DNA from: Lachnospiraceae bacterium
Lineage (GTDB): Bacteria > Bacillota > Clostridia > Lachnospirales > Lachnospiraceae
DNA: 64,000 nt
Assembly: GCA_022647575.1 (NCBI GenBank)
Contig: JALCKY010000001.1
Location: 620,001 to 684,000, forward strand
Reading direction: 5' to 3'
The notes under the pieces were generated by a model. The model ran no database searches. It was not told where the DNA came from and saw nothing but the letters and a program-made list of their open reading frames with translations. Positions 9,629 to 19,527 of this stretch are shown piece after piece (the first letter of the stretch is position 1; each line of letters starts with the position of its first letter). The translations under genes and the position numbers were made by a program.

Positions 9629-11101
9629 TTATTTATTTTCCGCGGCAGCCTCTTCCGCCGCCTCTTCCTCGATTTCTTCTTCAACAGCGTCTTCCCCGAG
9701 GCCCTTGTGGCCGATGGAAAGCAGCAGGTTCAGGAGAATGCCGAAGATGGCCGCACCTGCGATGCACGGGACATTCATTCCGAAGAACGGGATGTTGCCG
9801 CCGAAAGCGTACTGTCCGCCGATGCCGATGACCATGATCGTCGCGATGACCGCAATGTTCTTGGAGTTGAAGACGTCGACCTTTTTCTCAATCATGATGG
9901 CGATGCCCTGTGCGGCAATGGCACCGAACAGGTACATTTCCAGACCGCCGATGACCGCCAGCGGAATTCCGTAGATGGCCTGGATGAGCGGCGTGAAGAA
10001 GGAAATGACCATGGCAATGATGGAAGCCGCAATCAGCACCGGAATCGAGAAGACCTTCGTGATGGCCATCGTGGAAATGTTCTCGCCGTAGTTCGTGCCG
10101 GCCGGTCCGCCGACCACGCCGGAGATCATGTCGCAGAGTCCGTCGCCGATCAGGTTGCGGTCCAGCATGGAAGCGAGGTCATATTTTTTCTTGGAGCCTT
10201 TTTTCTTCGCCAGATCATTGACGTAAATATCGATCTGGTAAATGTGAGCCGTTGATTCCGGAATCGTCGCAATGGCGATCGGCATGATGGCGATGACCGC
10301 TGCGGCATTCGGGATCGGGAAGGAGAACGCGGGAACCGCGAACACCCCGGCCGTAAAGAGAGAACCTGCAAGAGCTTCCGCCGGCATGGCGCGGAAAAGG
10401 TTTCCGGCTCCGGCCAGGTAAAGAATGCAGGCCGCCGCGCATCCGGTAAAAGCACCCAGAAGCAGAGGCAGCTGCGCAAGGAATCCCTTGAGGTATCTTG
10501 CATAGATAACGGTGGAAAGAAGCGTGATGAGGGAAACGACCCAGACCCAGCTGGATCCGGTAATACCGGTCGCATCCGCCGCCGGGGCCGCATCCGAAAG
10601 TGCATTTCCCGCAAGCGTCAGGCCGATGATCATCGCGACCGAACCGGTGACGGTCGGAGGCAGAAGCGTTTCCACTGCTTTCCTGCCCGCGAAGCGGACA
10701 AGAACTCCTGCCGCGATGGAGACGAGACCGGAAAGGATAATGCCGAACTGTGCATACTGGATCAGCTGCGTCGGCAGGATGCCGGTCGAATTGAACTGGG
10801 CAATCTGTTCAGCGGTTCCCTGGCTTGCCACCATGGAAGAAATCGCCGTCAGATAGGCAAAGGAAGAACCATAGTACAGGGGGATCTTTTTCCCCGAAAT
10901 CATGATGAAGCACAGTGTTGCAAGTCCGCTTGCGAAAATCGTAGTCGATACCTGAAAACCGGTAATCAGCGCGACCGCAATGGTCGCAGGAAACATGACG
11001 ATGACCTGCTGCAGGGCATACAGAAACAGCCTGCCCGGCGTCGGTTTCTCATCAGGCAGATAACCGATCGCCTCACTTTTCTTTAAAGATAAATCAGCCA
11101 T
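9629..11101 (-). CDS. NCS2 family uracil/xanthine permease
   Basis: 490 residues with about 12-14 hydrophobic segments, a nucleobase:cation symporter-2 protein that imports uracil or xanthine. The N-terminal LYALQQVIVMFPATIAVALI and the central GGPAGTNYGENISTMAITKV (family signature near TM8 and TM10) support this. The last 20 residues are almost all Glu and Ala, an unusual acidic tail. The start at 11101 has AGGAAGGGG upstream; an in-frame ATG 17 codons earlier lacks such a site. It is first in an operon with hypB and the M20 peptidase. Uracil versus xanthine cannot be decided here; the large purine operon nearby makes either useful. Confidence 0.88.
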   Translation of the reverse strand: MADLSLKKSEAIGYLPDEKPTPGRLFLYALQQVIVMFPATIAVALITGFQVSTTIFASGLATLCFIMISGKKIPLYYGSSFAYLTAISSMVASQGTAEQIAQFNSTGILPTQLIQYAQFGIILSGLVSIAAGVLVRFAGRKAVETLLPPTVTGSVAMIIGLTLAGNALSDAAPAADATGITGSSWVWVVSLITLLSTVIYARYLKGFLAQLPLLLGAFTGCAAACILYLAGAGNLFRAMPAEALAGSLFTAGVFAVPAFSFPIPNAAAVIAIMPIAIATIPESTAHIYQIDIYVNDLAKKKGSKKKYDLASMLDRNLIGDGLCDMISGVVGGPAGTNYGENISTMAITKVFSIPVLIAASIIAMVISFFTPLIQAIYGIPLAVIGGLEMYLFGAIAAQGIAIMIEKKVDVFNSKNIAVIATIMVIGIGGQYAFGGNIPFFGMNVPCIAGAAIFGILLNLLLSIGHKGLGEDAVEEEIEEEAAEEAAAENK

Positions 11102-11171
11102 TTTTTCCCCTTCCTCATAGAAAACAGACTTCCCCGTGCAACGCATCAGCACGAGGCTTGCAATCCTTTAT

Positions 11172-11200
11172 ATTTTAAACAATCCCCTGCCGCATCGCAA
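11172..11200 (-). promoter_or_regulatory. Promoter of the permease-hypB-M20 operon
   Basis: On the minus strand: TTGCGA (11195-11200), 17 bases, TAAAAT (11172-11177), leaving a leader of about 65 bases before the permease start. Confidence 0.55.
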
Positions 11201-11262
11201 CCACATCTTTACAAAATCGTGTATTTTTTTCCGGCCCTCTCTTCTATATGTTGTGTAATCAT

Positions 11263-11304
11263 AAAAAAAAGACCGTTTCCGCGGATGTTTCACGGAATAC
11301 GGTC
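11263..11304 (-). terminator. Intrinsic terminator overlapping the end of the pseudouridine synthase gene
   Basis: Minus strand: GACCGT-A-TTCCG pairs with CGGAA-ACGGTC and is followed by eight T. The left arm is made by the last codons and stop of the rluA-type gene, so termination is immediate. Confidence 0.8.
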
Positions 11305-12237
11305 CTTGAGAAACGCTTTCATATCGTCCGGAACAGGCGCCAGGAGTACGATTTTTTCTCCGGTAAACGGCTGGAAGAATTCCGTCCTCCAGGCGTGCAG
11401 GGCCGTTCGCCTAAGCATCGGGGATTCAACTGCCCCCTCTCCGTACAGCGCATCTCCCAGAAGCGGATGTCCGATATGCGATAAATGAACCCGGATCTGG
11501 TGCGTCCTTCCGGTATCGATGGTGACCGAAAGCAGCGCATAATTCTCATACTGCTTCTCCACATGGATATGCGTGACGGCCGGATCTCCGTCCGGCCTGA
11601 CGCAGCGCTCGGTGGATGCACCGCGTGCAGGACCATCGCCCGCTCCTTCGCTTTTCCGTCCGATCGGCGCATCAACCGTCAGGTCCGTTTCCTCAAACTT
11701 CCCGGCCGCCAGGGCCAGATAGGTTTTCGTTCTCCGGCCGTCTTCCGACTGTTCCGTCAGCTTGGATACGGCGGTGCGGTTCTTTGCAAAAAGCAGGATG
11801 CCCGACGTGTCCTTGTCCAGCCTTCCGACTGTCCGGATCTCATGCACTTCGTTTTCCTGTTCATAATGATACGCGACATAATTTGCCAGCGAGTCGACAT
11901 AGTGTCCATGGGAGGGATGCGAAACAAGACCGGCCGGTTTATTGACCGCAATCAGGTCGGCATCTTCATAAAGAATGTCGATTTTCCCTTCGGTCGGCAC
12001 CGTCGTCTCGCTCTTCTTCTCCGGAATAAAGACACGGAGCATTTCTCCCGGCTTCATTTCATGACTGGCATAGACGCTTTTTCCGTCCACAGTGATGCCG
12101 CCCTCGCTGTATTTCGCGCGGGCGATGTCATGGTGCACGAGTCCCCATTCCTTTTTCAAAATATCGCGGACGCGCCTGCCTTCATCCGCATCCTTTGCGG
12201 TGAAGAGCAGTTCGCGTCCGCCTTGGATATTCATCAT
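11290..12237 (-). CDS. RluA-family rRNA/tRNA pseudouridine synthase
   Basis: 315 residues. Isomerises uridine to pseudouridine in rRNA or tRNA. An S4-like N-terminal region (residues 15-75) precedes the catalytic domain with GRLDKDTSGIL (catalytic Asp), INKPAG-type VNKPAGLVSHP and HQIRVHLSHIGHPLLGD. RluA, RluC and RluD specificity cannot be separated here. An odd insert (GAGDGPARGASTERCVRPDG) rich in Gly and Arg lies in the middle. The start ATG at 12237 shares its A with the TAA of the upstream toxin gene, so translation is coupled to the toxin-antitoxin pair. An ATG one codon later is equally possible. Confidence 0.9.
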   Translation of the reverse strand: MMNIQGGRELLFTAKDADEGRRVRDILKKEWGLVHHDIARAKYSEGGITVDGKSVYASHEMKPGEMLRVFIPEKKSETTVPTEGKIDILYEDADLIAVNKPAGLVSHPSHGHYVDSLANYVAYHYEQENEVHEIRTVGRLDKDTSGILLFAKNRTAVSKLTEQSEDGRRTKTYLALAAGKFEETDLTVDAPIGRKSEGAGDGPARGASTERCVRPDGDPAVTHIHVEKQYENYALLSVTIDTGRTHQIRVHLSHIGHPLLGDALYGEGAVESPMLRRTALHAWRTEFFQPFTGEKIVLLAPVPDDMKAFLKDRIP

Positions 12238-12500
12238 TATTTATCCCTATAATGTGATCCGCATTGAATAATTTCAATTCTGTTGTTTTTTATCCGGTAT
12301 ACAATTCTATTGCAATCATCAATCCTTCTGCTCCAATACCCGGATAAGTCCCCGGAAAGCGGTTCCGGTTTTCCCAAACCATCGTACCCATTCCGATCCA
12401 TATCTTTCAATAAATTCAGGATACGTTTCAATACTTTTCTATCCTGTCTGGTCCAGTATTCAAAATCTTCCCATGCATCATCAGACCAGGATTTATTCAT
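12237..12500 (-). CDS. YoeB/Txe-family toxin (mRNA interferase)
   Basis: 87 residues, RelE superfamily, Txe/YoeB branch. Toxins of this group enter the ribosome A site and cut mRNA. Motifs are SDDAWEDFEYW near the start, LLKDMDRNGYDGLGKPEPL, GYWSRRIDDCNRIVYRI and C-terminal CGSHYRDK (His-Tyr of the active site). It overlaps the antitoxin gene by 8 bases and its TAA overlaps the next ATG. All expected motifs are present, so the toxin looks active. Confidence 0.92.
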   Translation of the reverse strand: MNKSWSDDAWEDFEYWTRQDRKVLKRILNLLKDMDRNGYDGLGKPEPLSGDLSGYWSRRIDDCNRIVYRIKNNRIEIIQCGSHYRDK

Positions 12501-12750
12501 CCATCACCTCATGTATCGTTCCACCGGTCCTTGCCATTTCAGCAGCAGATTTTTTTAATCTGGCTATATTTGTTTTACTGTAAAATGGATCGGCAGCAAC
12601 CTCAAACGGTAATCGCTGTTCCCGAATAACGTCTTTTACAAACATATTAATCGCAACTGAAACATTCATACCTGTCTCACTGCAGAACGTTTCAAAATTT
12701 TTTTTGTCCTCTTTGTCAATTCGTACGCTGAGCGTTGATTCCTGAGCCAT
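12493..12750 (-). CDS. RelB/DinJ-family antitoxin
   Basis: 85 residues. The N-terminal ribbon-helix-helix (STLSVRIDKEDKKNFETFC, then GMNVSVAINMFVKDVI) binds the operator as a dimer. The C-terminal tail, with EVAADPFYSKTNIARLK, would wrap the toxin. Start at 12750 with GAGGTG 6 bases upstream; the in-frame GTG three codons earlier lies inside that binding site. It is expected to repress its own promoter alone or with the toxin. Confidence 0.92.
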   Translation of the reverse strand: MAQESTLSVRIDKEDKKNFETFCSETGMNVSVAINMFVKDVIREQRLPFEVAADPFYSKTNIARLKKSAAEMARTGGTIHEVMDE

Positions 12751-12765
12751 TTCTATCACCTCTTG

Positions 12766-12801
12766 TGCAATAATTGTATTGCAAATGTATTACTATGTCA
12801 A
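12766..12801 (-). promoter_or_regulatory. Toxin-antitoxin promoter and palindromic operator
   Basis: Minus strand: TTGACA (12796-12801), 17 bases, TACAAT (12773-12778). A perfect inverted repeat TGCAATA-N4-TATTGCA (12766-12783) covers the -10 box, as expected for autorepression by a ribbon-helix-helix antitoxin. Confidence 0.8.
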
Positions 12802-12820
12802 TACATTTCAGAGGGATGAA

Positions 12821-13807
12821 TTATTTTTCAAACGGATACACGATTCCGAACTGCTTCCGAATCTGATCCATCTGGCACATGATCTGAATAGTTTCGGAAT
12901 GAGGCATTTCCGGACATTCGATGCGTCCCTCTTCGATTGCTTTTTTGCAGGAGAGCACTTCGTATTCGTAGCCGGAAATCTGCTCAGGCGCATCGTAGGA
13001 CGCCAGCAGTTTCGGGTTGTCGCGGTCCGGCGCATAGACGCGGATCTGCCCGGGGTTGTTGATATTCTCGACCTCGATGAAACCTTCATCGCCGCAGATG
13101 AGACCCATCCGGTTCGTCAGCGTGTACATCGTCGTGAAGAGAGAGGCCATGCGTCCGTCCTGATATTCCAGCATGACCGTATCCTGTCCGTCGACGCCGG
13201 TGTCCGTATAGACGCAGCTTGCGCTGATCTTTTTTATGTCATCGCCCCAGACCATGCTTGCAAAATTCAGCGTATAAACCGTCAGGTCCAGAAGCGCGCC
13301 GCCGGCAAGATTCGGGTTTGTCATCCGGTCATTCATTTCGATGTGATAGCCGAGATTTGCGGAAACGGTGCGGACCCGGCCGATCGTGCCGCTTTCTACC
13401 AGCTTCATGATCATGTCGCGGGACGGCATATAGCGCGTCCAGATTGCTTCCGCAAGAAGGAGGTGACGGCTTTCTGCAAGCTCGATCATCTTCCGGGCCT
13501 CTGCCTCATTTACCGCGAAAGATTTTTCGCAGAGGACATTGCGTCCGGCATTCAGAGCGGCGCAGGTCCACTCGCAGTGATGCGAATGAGGCACCGCAAT
13601 ATAGACCAGATCAATGGCGTCGTCCGCCAGCATTTCCTCATAAGAGCCGTAAGCCTTCGTGAATCCGTACTGTGCTGCAAATTCCTGCGCATGGGAAAGA
13701 TCGCGCGAGCCGATTGCATAGCATTCCACGTCTTCCATCTTTGAAATCGTCGCTGCCATTTTGTGCGCGATACCGCCCGCGCCGAGGATTGCCATCTTCA
13801 TTTTCAT
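12821..13807 (-). CDS. Gfo/Idh/MocA family NAD(P)-dependent oxidoreductase
   Basis: 328 residues. The N-terminal Rossmann fold has AILGAGGIAHKMA (GxGxxA dinucleotide loop). AVPHSHHCEW and LCEKSFAVNEAEA carry the family E-K-P-like motif, here E-K-S. The C-terminal alpha/beta domain (GGALLDLTVYTLNF) binds the sugar or polyol. Start at 13807 with GGAGG upstream. It is transcribed alone from its own promoter. The substrate is not evident; trans-dihydrodiol dehydrogenase-like members have the same architecture. Confidence 0.88.
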   Translation of the reverse strand: MKMKMAILGAGGIAHKMAATISKMEDVECYAIGSRDLSHAQEFAAQYGFTKAYGSYEEMLADDAIDLVYIAVPHSHHCEWTCAALNAGRNVLCEKSFAVNEAEARKMIELAESRHLLLAEAIWTRYMPSRDMIMKLVESGTIGRVRTVSANLGYHIEMNDRMTNPNLAGGALLDLTVYTLNFASMVWGDDIKKISASCVYTDTGVDGQDTVMLEYQDGRMASLFTTMYTLTNRMGLICGDEGFIEVENINNPGQIRVYAPDRDNPKLLASYDAPEQISGYEYEVLSCKKAIEEGRIECPEMPHSETIQIMCQMDQIRKQFGIVYPFEK

Positions 13808-13850
13808 TGTCCTGTCCTCCTGTCTGTCATCGGTACCCTGAATCCATTTC

Positions 13851-13880
13851 ATTATATCATAATCCTGTCTTCTCAGTCAT
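13851..13880 (-). promoter_or_regulatory. Promoter of the Gfo/Idh oxidoreductase gene
   Basis: Minus strand: ATGACT (13875-13880), 18 bases, perfect TATAAT (13851-13856), 43 bases before the start codon. Confidence 0.55.
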
Positions 13881-13906
13881 TCTCTGTTGCATGCAGTCCC
13901 TGTCCC

Positions 13907-14041
13907 ATCGGAAAACCCGAGGCACTGAAATTTGCTCTTTCCGGCTGTTTCAGCAGGCGTATAGATGCAAAGAACCGCCTGGTCTATCAGACCGACGGTT
14001 CTTCTGTCATCATTCTTTCCTGCCGCTATCATTACGGATAG
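13907..14041 (+). pseudogene. Relic of a YoeB/Txe-type toxin gene (C-terminal half)
   Basis: Reading plus from 13907 gives IGKPEALKF, then GCFSRRIDAKNRLVYQTDG and SVIILSCRYHYG with a stop at 14041. This matches the second half of YoeB toxins, including the SRRI and RLVY strands and the C-terminal HY pair. No start codon, N-terminal half or antitoxin precedes it; the upstream bases belong to the opposite-strand oxidoreductase promoter. It is a decayed remnant on the opposite strand to the intact pair 1.2 kb away. The rest of 13881-14098 holds nothing else recognisable. Confidence 0.8.
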
Positions 14042-14098
14042 CACAATCTTCCCGGCAGGTTCTGTTCATCTTTTCTGTTTCTGTAACAATTCTGAAAA

Positions 14099-15607
14099 TC
14101 AGTTCTGCTGGCTCGTCTCTTTCTTGATGACGTCATGCGCGCCGCCCTCGACGATCGAGGTTGCGGAGACAAGCGTCAGCTTTGCATTCTGATGCAGGTC
14201 TTCGATGTTCGTGACGCCGCAGTTGCACATCGTCGACTTGATCTTCAGAAGCGATTTATTGACATTGTCGTGAAGGGAGCCTGCGTACGGAACGTAGCTG
14301 TCGACGCCTTCCTCAAAGGCCATGCCGTTCTTCGGCTTGCCGCCGAGATCGTACCTCTGCCAGTTGCGGGCCCGGTTCGAACCCTCGCCCCAGTATTCCT
14401 TCACATAGCCGCCGTTGACGAGCAGCTTGTTGGTCGGGCTCTCATCGAACCTTGCGAAATAACGGCCGAGCATCAGGAAGTCCGCGCCCATTGCCAGCGC
14501 CAGCGTCATGTGATAGTCATACACGATGCCGCCGTCGGAGCAGACCGGCACGTAGATTCCCGTCTCCCTGTAATATTCATCCCTGGCTTTAACCACTTCA
14601 ATCAGGGCTGTTGCCTGTCCGCGTCCCATGCCCTTCTGCTCACGCGTGATGCAGATGGAACCGCCTCCGATGCCGACTTTCACGAAGTCCGCGCCGGATT
14701 CTGCCAGGTAGCGGAAGCCGTCCTTATCGACTACATTTCCCGCACCGACCTTCACGGCATCTCCGTATTTTCCGCGGACAAAATCGATCGCGTTCTTCTG
14801 CCAGACGGAATAGCCCTCGGAGCTGTCGATGCACAGAACGTCCGCGCCTGCGTCCACCAGAGCCGGAACCCGTTCTGAGAAGTCACGCGTATTGATGCCC
14901 GCGCCGACCATGAAGCGCTTCTGGTTATCCAGGATTTCCAGCGGATGTTCCTTATGCGAATCGTAGTCCTTGCGGAAGACGATGTAGAGCAGCCTGCCTT
15001 CGCTGTCGATGATCGGCAGGGCGTTCAGCTTGTGGTCCCAGATGATGTCGTTGGCTTCCGAAAGCGTCGTGCCTTCGGTGCCGGTGATCATTTTCGCGAC
15101 AGGAGTCATGAATTCCGAAACCTTCGCATCGATCGGCGTGCGGCTCGGACGGTAGTCTCTCGAAGTCACGATGCCCATGAGCTTTCCGTTCGGCGTTCCG
15201 TCATCGGTAACCGGCATCGTCGAATGGCCGGTCTTTTCTTTTTCTTCGTAAACCTGCGCCAGCGTCATGTCCGGCGTCAGCGTGCTGTCGGAAACGACGA
15301 AGCCCGCCTTGTATTTCTTGACCTTCCGGATCATTTCGGCTTCGCTTTCAATCGACTGCGATCCGAAAATGAAGCTGAGTCCGCCTTCCTTGGCAAGCGC
15401 GATCGCCAGCGTATCGTTGCTGACTGCCTGCATGATTGCCGAGACCATCGGGATCTTCAGACGGATCGGGCACTCCTCTCCCTTTCTGTATTTCACGAGC
15501 GGCGTCGACAGATCGACGGAGGTCGGAATGCAGTCCGGTCCGGTGTAGCCCGGGATCAGCAGATACTCACTGAATGTTCTCGACGGTTCTTCGTAAATGA
15601 ATGCCAT
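14099..15607 (-). CDS. guaB: IMP dehydrogenase
   Basis: 502 residues. Oxidises IMP to XMP with NAD, the committed step to GMP. The TIM barrel is interrupted by two CBS domains (about residues 95-225: [30 protein letters not shown]). Catalytic loop [18 protein letters not shown] contains the active-site Cys, and the C-terminal flap has NWQRYDLGG with the expected Arg-Tyr. It differs in the N-terminus ([20 protein letters not shown]) from the common GuaB but matches the clostridial subtype. GGAGG lies 5 bases upstream. It is the last gene of the purine operon, 20 bases after purL, so GMP synthesis is tied to the de novo pathway. Confidence 0.95.
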   Translation of the reverse strand: MAFIYEEPSRTFSEYLLIPGYTGPDCIPTSVDLSTPLVKYRKGEECPIRLKIPMVSAIMQAVSNDTLAIALAKEGGLSFIFGSQSIESEAEMIRKVKKYKAGFVVSDSTLTPDMTLAQVYEEKEKTGHSTMPVTDDGTPNGKLMGIVTSRDYRPSRTPIDAKVSEFMTPVAKMITGTEGTTLSEANDIIWDHKLNALPIIDSEGRLLYIVFRKDYDSHKEHPLEILDNQKRFMVGAGINTRDFSERVPALVDAGADVLCIDSSEGYSVWQKNAIDFVRGKYGDAVKVGAGNVVDKDGFRYLAESGADFVKVGIGGGSICITREQKGMGRGQATALIEVVKARDEYYRETGIYVPVCSDGGIVYDYHMTLALAMGADFLMLGRYFARFDESPTNKLLVNGGYVKEYWGEGSNRARNWQRYDLGGKPKNGMAFEEGVDSYVPYAGSLHDNVNKSLLKIKSTMCNCGVTNIEDLHQNAKLTLVSATSIVEGGAHDVIKKETSQQN

Positions 15608-15627
15608 GATTCCCTCCTGCGGCTCTA

Positions 15628-18600
15628 TTAACCGAAATATTTGACAGCTGATGTAAAGATATCCATATTATAATTGCCCGGAACGTTTTGGTAAAGCCCC
15701 TCTCCGGTACGTTCCGTATGTCCCATCTTTCCGAGCACACGGCCGTCCGGCGACGTGATGCCTTCGATGGCCAGCGTCGAGCCGTTCGGGTTGAAGCGGA
15801 TGTCGGAAGTCGGCACGCCGTCAAGACCGACATACTGCGTCGCGATCTGTCCGCCCGCCTTCAGCTTTCCGATCCATTTCTCATCGGCGACAAACCGTCC
15901 TTCGCCGTGGGAAACAGGGACGCTGTACACATCGCCGACCTTGATCTCCGCAAACCACGGACTCAGGTTCGAAGCGATGCGCGTACGCACGATCCGCGAC
16001 TGATGCCGGCCGATCAGGTTGAAGGTCAGCGTCGGGTCGTCATCCCTGGATTCGACGATTTCACCGTACGGTACAAGTCCCAGCTTGACCAGCGCCTGGA
16101 AACCGTTGCAGATTCCGGCCATCAGGCCGTCACGCTTCTTCAAAAGTTCCATGACCGCATCCGAAAGCTCCGGGTTGCGGAAAAAGGCGGTAATGAATTT
16201 GCCCGAGCCGTCCGGTTCATCGCCGCCGGAGAAGCCGCCCGGAATGAAGACGATCTGCGACTGCCTGACCTTATCGGAGAAGACCTTCACGGATTCCGCA
16301 ATGCTCTCCTTCGTCAGATTGTTCACGACAAATGTTTCCGGCTCCGCACCGGCCCTCTTCCATGCCTTCATCGTATCGTACTCGCAGTTCGTGCCCGGGA
16401 AGACCGGGATCAGGACATGCGGCCGGCCATTCACGGCACCGGTCATGGCGTCGGGCGCAGAGGCATGCTGCGCTGTCCCCTGCGTATATTCAATTTTTTC
16501 GTACGTCTCCGGTTCCTGGCCTTTGACATGATTGCAGATGAAAATCGGCTCCAGCTTGTCTTCCCAGAGCGTGCGCAGTTCCTCAAGAGAGACCGCCTGC
16601 GAAATGCCGTCCGCTTCTTCTATGCCTGCCGAGATGCAGCCATCGTCCGCCGTCACGCCCAGAAGCGATACCCGCGCGCCGCCCGGAATTTCCGCTGCTC
16701 CCGATTCATCGATATCGATTTTCTTCCCCGGCACAGCCTGGACATCTTCAAACTTCACGCCGTCCGCCAGTTCCGCGATAAATGAACCGTAAAGATACTG
16801 CGTCAGCTCTTCCGCGGAAATCTTTCCGAAGCGGAAACCGATTCCGTTTCCGAGTGCCATCTTGAGCACGGCCTCCGCGATGCCGCCTTCTCCGGGCGTA
16901 TAGACCGAAAGGATTCTCTTCGTGCGGATGAGGTTTTCCAGATACGGATAAATCATCTTCTCGCTCTTCGGCACCGGCACCAGCCCGCTCTCATCATAAA
17001 GCGGCCTGATGAAAATCACGTCATGGCCTGCGCCCTTGAATTCCGGTGAGACGGCATCCGACTTCACGCCCTTCGTCACGGCAAATGAAACCAGTGTCGG
17101 CGGCACGTGCAGGTTCTCAAATGACCCGCTCATCGAATCTTTTCCGCCGATGGCCGCAAAACCGAAGTCTTCCTGCGCCTTCAGGGCGCCGAGCAGGGCG
17201 GCAGCCGGTTTTCCCCATGTCGCCGGATCGCTGTCCATGCGCTGGAAATATTCCTGGAATGTCAGGTAGCATTCATGCATATCCGCACCCGTCGCCGCCA
17301 GCTTTGCCAGCGATTCGACGACCGAAAGATAGGCGCCGCGGAACGGATCCTTTTCACAGATGAACGGGTTGAAGCCCCAGGCCATGAAAGAGCAGGCATC
17401 CGTCGAACCATTTTCAACGGAGACCTGGTTCACCATCGCCTGCGGAGGCGTCAGTTCATATTTCCCGCCGAACGGCATCAGCACCGTGCCGGCGCCGATT
17501 GTCGAATCGAATTCTTCCGACAGTCCTCTCTTGCTGCAAACGTTGAGATCCGAGGCAGTCGCCTTCAGGGCTTCCGCAAAGCCGGCATATTTTTTGACCT
17601 CGGCTTTTTCCGGCTTTCCGATCAGCGCGTTCGTATGCTTCTCCGCACCGTTTGAATTCAGGAACTCCCTCGACAGATCGACAATCGTCTTTCCGTTCCA
17701 GGTCATGGTCAGGCGCTTCTCCGCCTTCACGACCGCGACCGGCGTCGCCTCGAGATTTTCCTTCCCGGCAAATGCAATGTATTTTTCGGCATCCTCCCTG
17801 GAAACGACGACCGCCATGCGCTCCTGGGATTCGGAAATGGCCAGCTCCGTCCCGTCGAGTCCTTCGTATTTCTTCGGCACCCGGTTCAGGTCGATCTCCA
17901 GTCCGTCGGCCAGTTCGCCGATGGCGACCGATACGCCGCCTGCCCCGAAGTCGTTGCATCTCTTAATCAGAAGCGAAGCCTCCCGGTTCCGGAAAAGCCT
18001 CTGGAGCTTGCGCTCAACCGGGGCATTTCCCTTCTGGACTTCCGCGCCGCACACCTTGAGCGAATCGGCGTTGTGCGATTTCGAAGAACCCGTCGCGCCG
18101 CCGCAGCCGTCTCTCCCGGTACGTCCGCCGAGCAGAATGACCACGTCTCCCGGCACCGGTTCTTCTCTTCTTACATTTTCCGCAGGAACCGCACCGATAA
18201 CCGCGCCGATTTCCATCCGCTTGGCCGCATAGCCTTCGTGATAGATTTCATCGACCTGTCCCGTTGCAAGACCGATCTGATTTCCGTAGGAAGAATAGCC
18301 TGCCGCCGCGGTCGTCACCAGTTTCCGCTGCGGAAGCTTGCCCGGCAGCGTTTCGGAAAGCGGCTTCAGGGGATTGGCCGCACCGGTCACGCGCATCGCG
18401 GAATACACATAGGCACGTCCCGAAAGCGGATCGCGGATGGCGCCGCCGATGCAGGTCGCCGCGCCGCCGAACGGCTCGATTTCCGTCGGATGGTTATGCG
18501 TCTCATTCTTGAAAAGCAGCAGCCAGTCCTCGTCCTTCCCGTCGACCTGAATGGTCATCTTCACGGTGCAGGCATTGATTTCTTCTGATTCGTCCAGATT

Positions 18601-19449
18601 CGGAAGCTTCCCTTCCGACTTCAGAAGGCGCGCCCCGAACGTTGCCAGGTCCATGAGATTCACCGGCTTCGTACGGCCGAGTTTTTTCCGGTCCTGAATG
18701 TATTTGATGAAAGCGTCCTGCGCTTCCGGATAGTCATCGAAACCGACGTTGTCGATGGTCGTCAGGAACGTGGTATGACGGCAGTGGTCGGACCAGTAGG
18801 TGTCGATCATGCGGATCTCCGTGATCGTCGGATCCCGGTGCTCGCTCTTAAAGTAGTCCTGGCAGAACCTGATGTCCGCCTCGTCCATCGCCAGTGAATA
18901 ATTCTTCACGAATTCTTCAAGGCCTGCTTCATTCAGACGGCAGAAGCCGCCGAGCGTTTCCACTTCGGTCGGCACTTCGTAATTTTCCTTCAGAGTCTCA
19001 AATGTTTCCATTGAAGCCTCGCGGCTCTCGACCGGATTGATGACGTAATGCTTCATCGCTTCCAGGTCTTCCCCGGAAATGTTTCCGCTGACCGCATAGA
19101 TTCTTGCCGTCCTGACCAGCGGGCGCTCCCCCGCCGAGGCGATCTGCACGCACTGTGCGGCAGAATCGGCACGGAGGTCGAACTGGCCCGGCAGATACTC
19201 GACCGCAAAGATCTTCTCTCCGGCTTCCGTCTTCAGTTCATCGGAAACGGTATCCTGCTGCGGTTCCGAAAAAACCGTCTTCTTGCATTTCTCCATCAGG
19301 TCCGCATCGATGTTTTCAACATCGTAGCGGCTGATGAGACGCACCTTCTCAAGGCCGCGGATTCCGAGGATGTCCCGGAACTCTCCCAGAAGCTTCTTCG
19401 ATTCATGATTCAGACCCGGTTTCTTCTCTACAAAAATTCGATAGACCAT
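15628..19449 (-). CDS. purL: Phosphoribosylformylglycinamidine synthase, single-chain PurL
   Basis: 1273 residues. Converts FGAR and glutamine to FGAM with ATP. The single chain unites the PurS-like N-terminus, the PurL ATPase core ([27 protein letters not shown]) and a C-terminal class I glutamine amidotransferase ([13 protein letters not shown] with the nucleophilic Cys; SHGEGRF with His-Gly-Glu). Length matches the large PurL of Clostridia and Gammaproteobacteria, so separate purQ and purS are not expected. It begins with CGGAGG upstream and follows purD by 78 bases. Confidence 0.97.
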   Translation of the reverse strand: MVYRIFVEKKPGLNHESKKLLGEFRDILGIRGLEKVRLISRYDVENIDADLMEKCKKTVFSEPQQDTVSDELKTEAGEKIFAVEYLPGQFDLRADSAAQCVQIASAGERPLVRTARIYAVSGNISGEDLEAMKHYVINPVESREASMETFETLKENYEVPTEVETLGGFCRLNEAGLEEFVKNYSLAMDEADIRFCQDYFKSEHRDPTITEIRMIDTYWSDHCRHTTFLTTIDNVGFDDYPEAQDAFIKYIQDRKKLGRTKPVNLMDLATFGARLLKSEGKLPNLDESEEINACTVKMTIQVDGKDEDWLLLFKNETHNHPTEIEPFGGAATCIGGAIRDPLSGRAYVYSAMRVTGAANPLKPLSETLPGKLPQRKLVTTAAAGYSSYGNQIGLATGQVDEIYHEGYAAKRMEIGAVIGAVPAENVRREEPVPGDVVILLGGRTGRDGCGGATGSSKSHNADSLKVCGAEVQKGNAPVERKLQRLFRNREASLLIKRCNDFGAGGVSVAIGELADGLEIDLNRVPKKYEGLDGTELAISESQERMAVVVSREDAEKYIAFAGKENLEATPVAVVKAEKRLTMTWNGKTIVDLSREFLNSNGAEKHTNALIGKPEKAEVKKYAGFAEALKATASDLNVCSKRGLSEEFDSTIGAGTVLMPFGGKYELTPPQAMVNQVSVENGSTDACSFMAWGFNPFICEKDPFRGAYLSVVESLAKLAATGADMHECYLTFQEYFQRMDSDPATWGKPAAALLGALKAQEDFGFAAIGGKDSMSGSFENLHVPPTLVSFAVTKGVKSDAVSPEFKGAGHDVIFIRPLYDESGLVPVPKSEKMIYPYLENLIRTKRILSVYTPGEGGIAEAVLKMALGNGIGFRFGKISAEELTQYLYGSFIAELADGVKFEDVQAVPGKKIDIDESGAAEIPGGARVSLLGVTADDGCISAGIEEADGISQAVSLEELRTLWEDKLEPIFICNHVKGQEPETYEKIEYTQGTAQHASAPDAMTGAVNGRPHVLIPVFPGTNCEYDTMKAWKRAGAEPETFVVNNLTKESIAESVKVFSDKVRQSQIVFIPGGFSGGDEPDGSGKFITAFFRNPELSDAVMELLKKRDGLMAGICNGFQALVKLGLVPYGEIVESRDDDPTLTFNLIGRHQSRIVRTRIASNLSPWFAEIKVGDVYSVPVSHGEGRFVADEKWIGKLKAGGQIATQYVGLDGVPTSDIRFNPNGSTLAIEGITSPDGRVLGKMGHTERTGEGLYQNVPGNYNMDIFTSAVKYFG

Positions 19450-19527
19450 TTCGTCCTCCGGTTTACATAATCTTAATTATCGTCAACCAGTCGGGTTTGA
19501 GTCCCCGAGGCTGTTTAGTTTACATAA

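Noticed and set aside
19450-19527. Regulatory element between purD and purL
   Set aside because: A short CGGG/CCCG stem and two TATGTAAAC copies are visible but no promoter, terminator or known motif.
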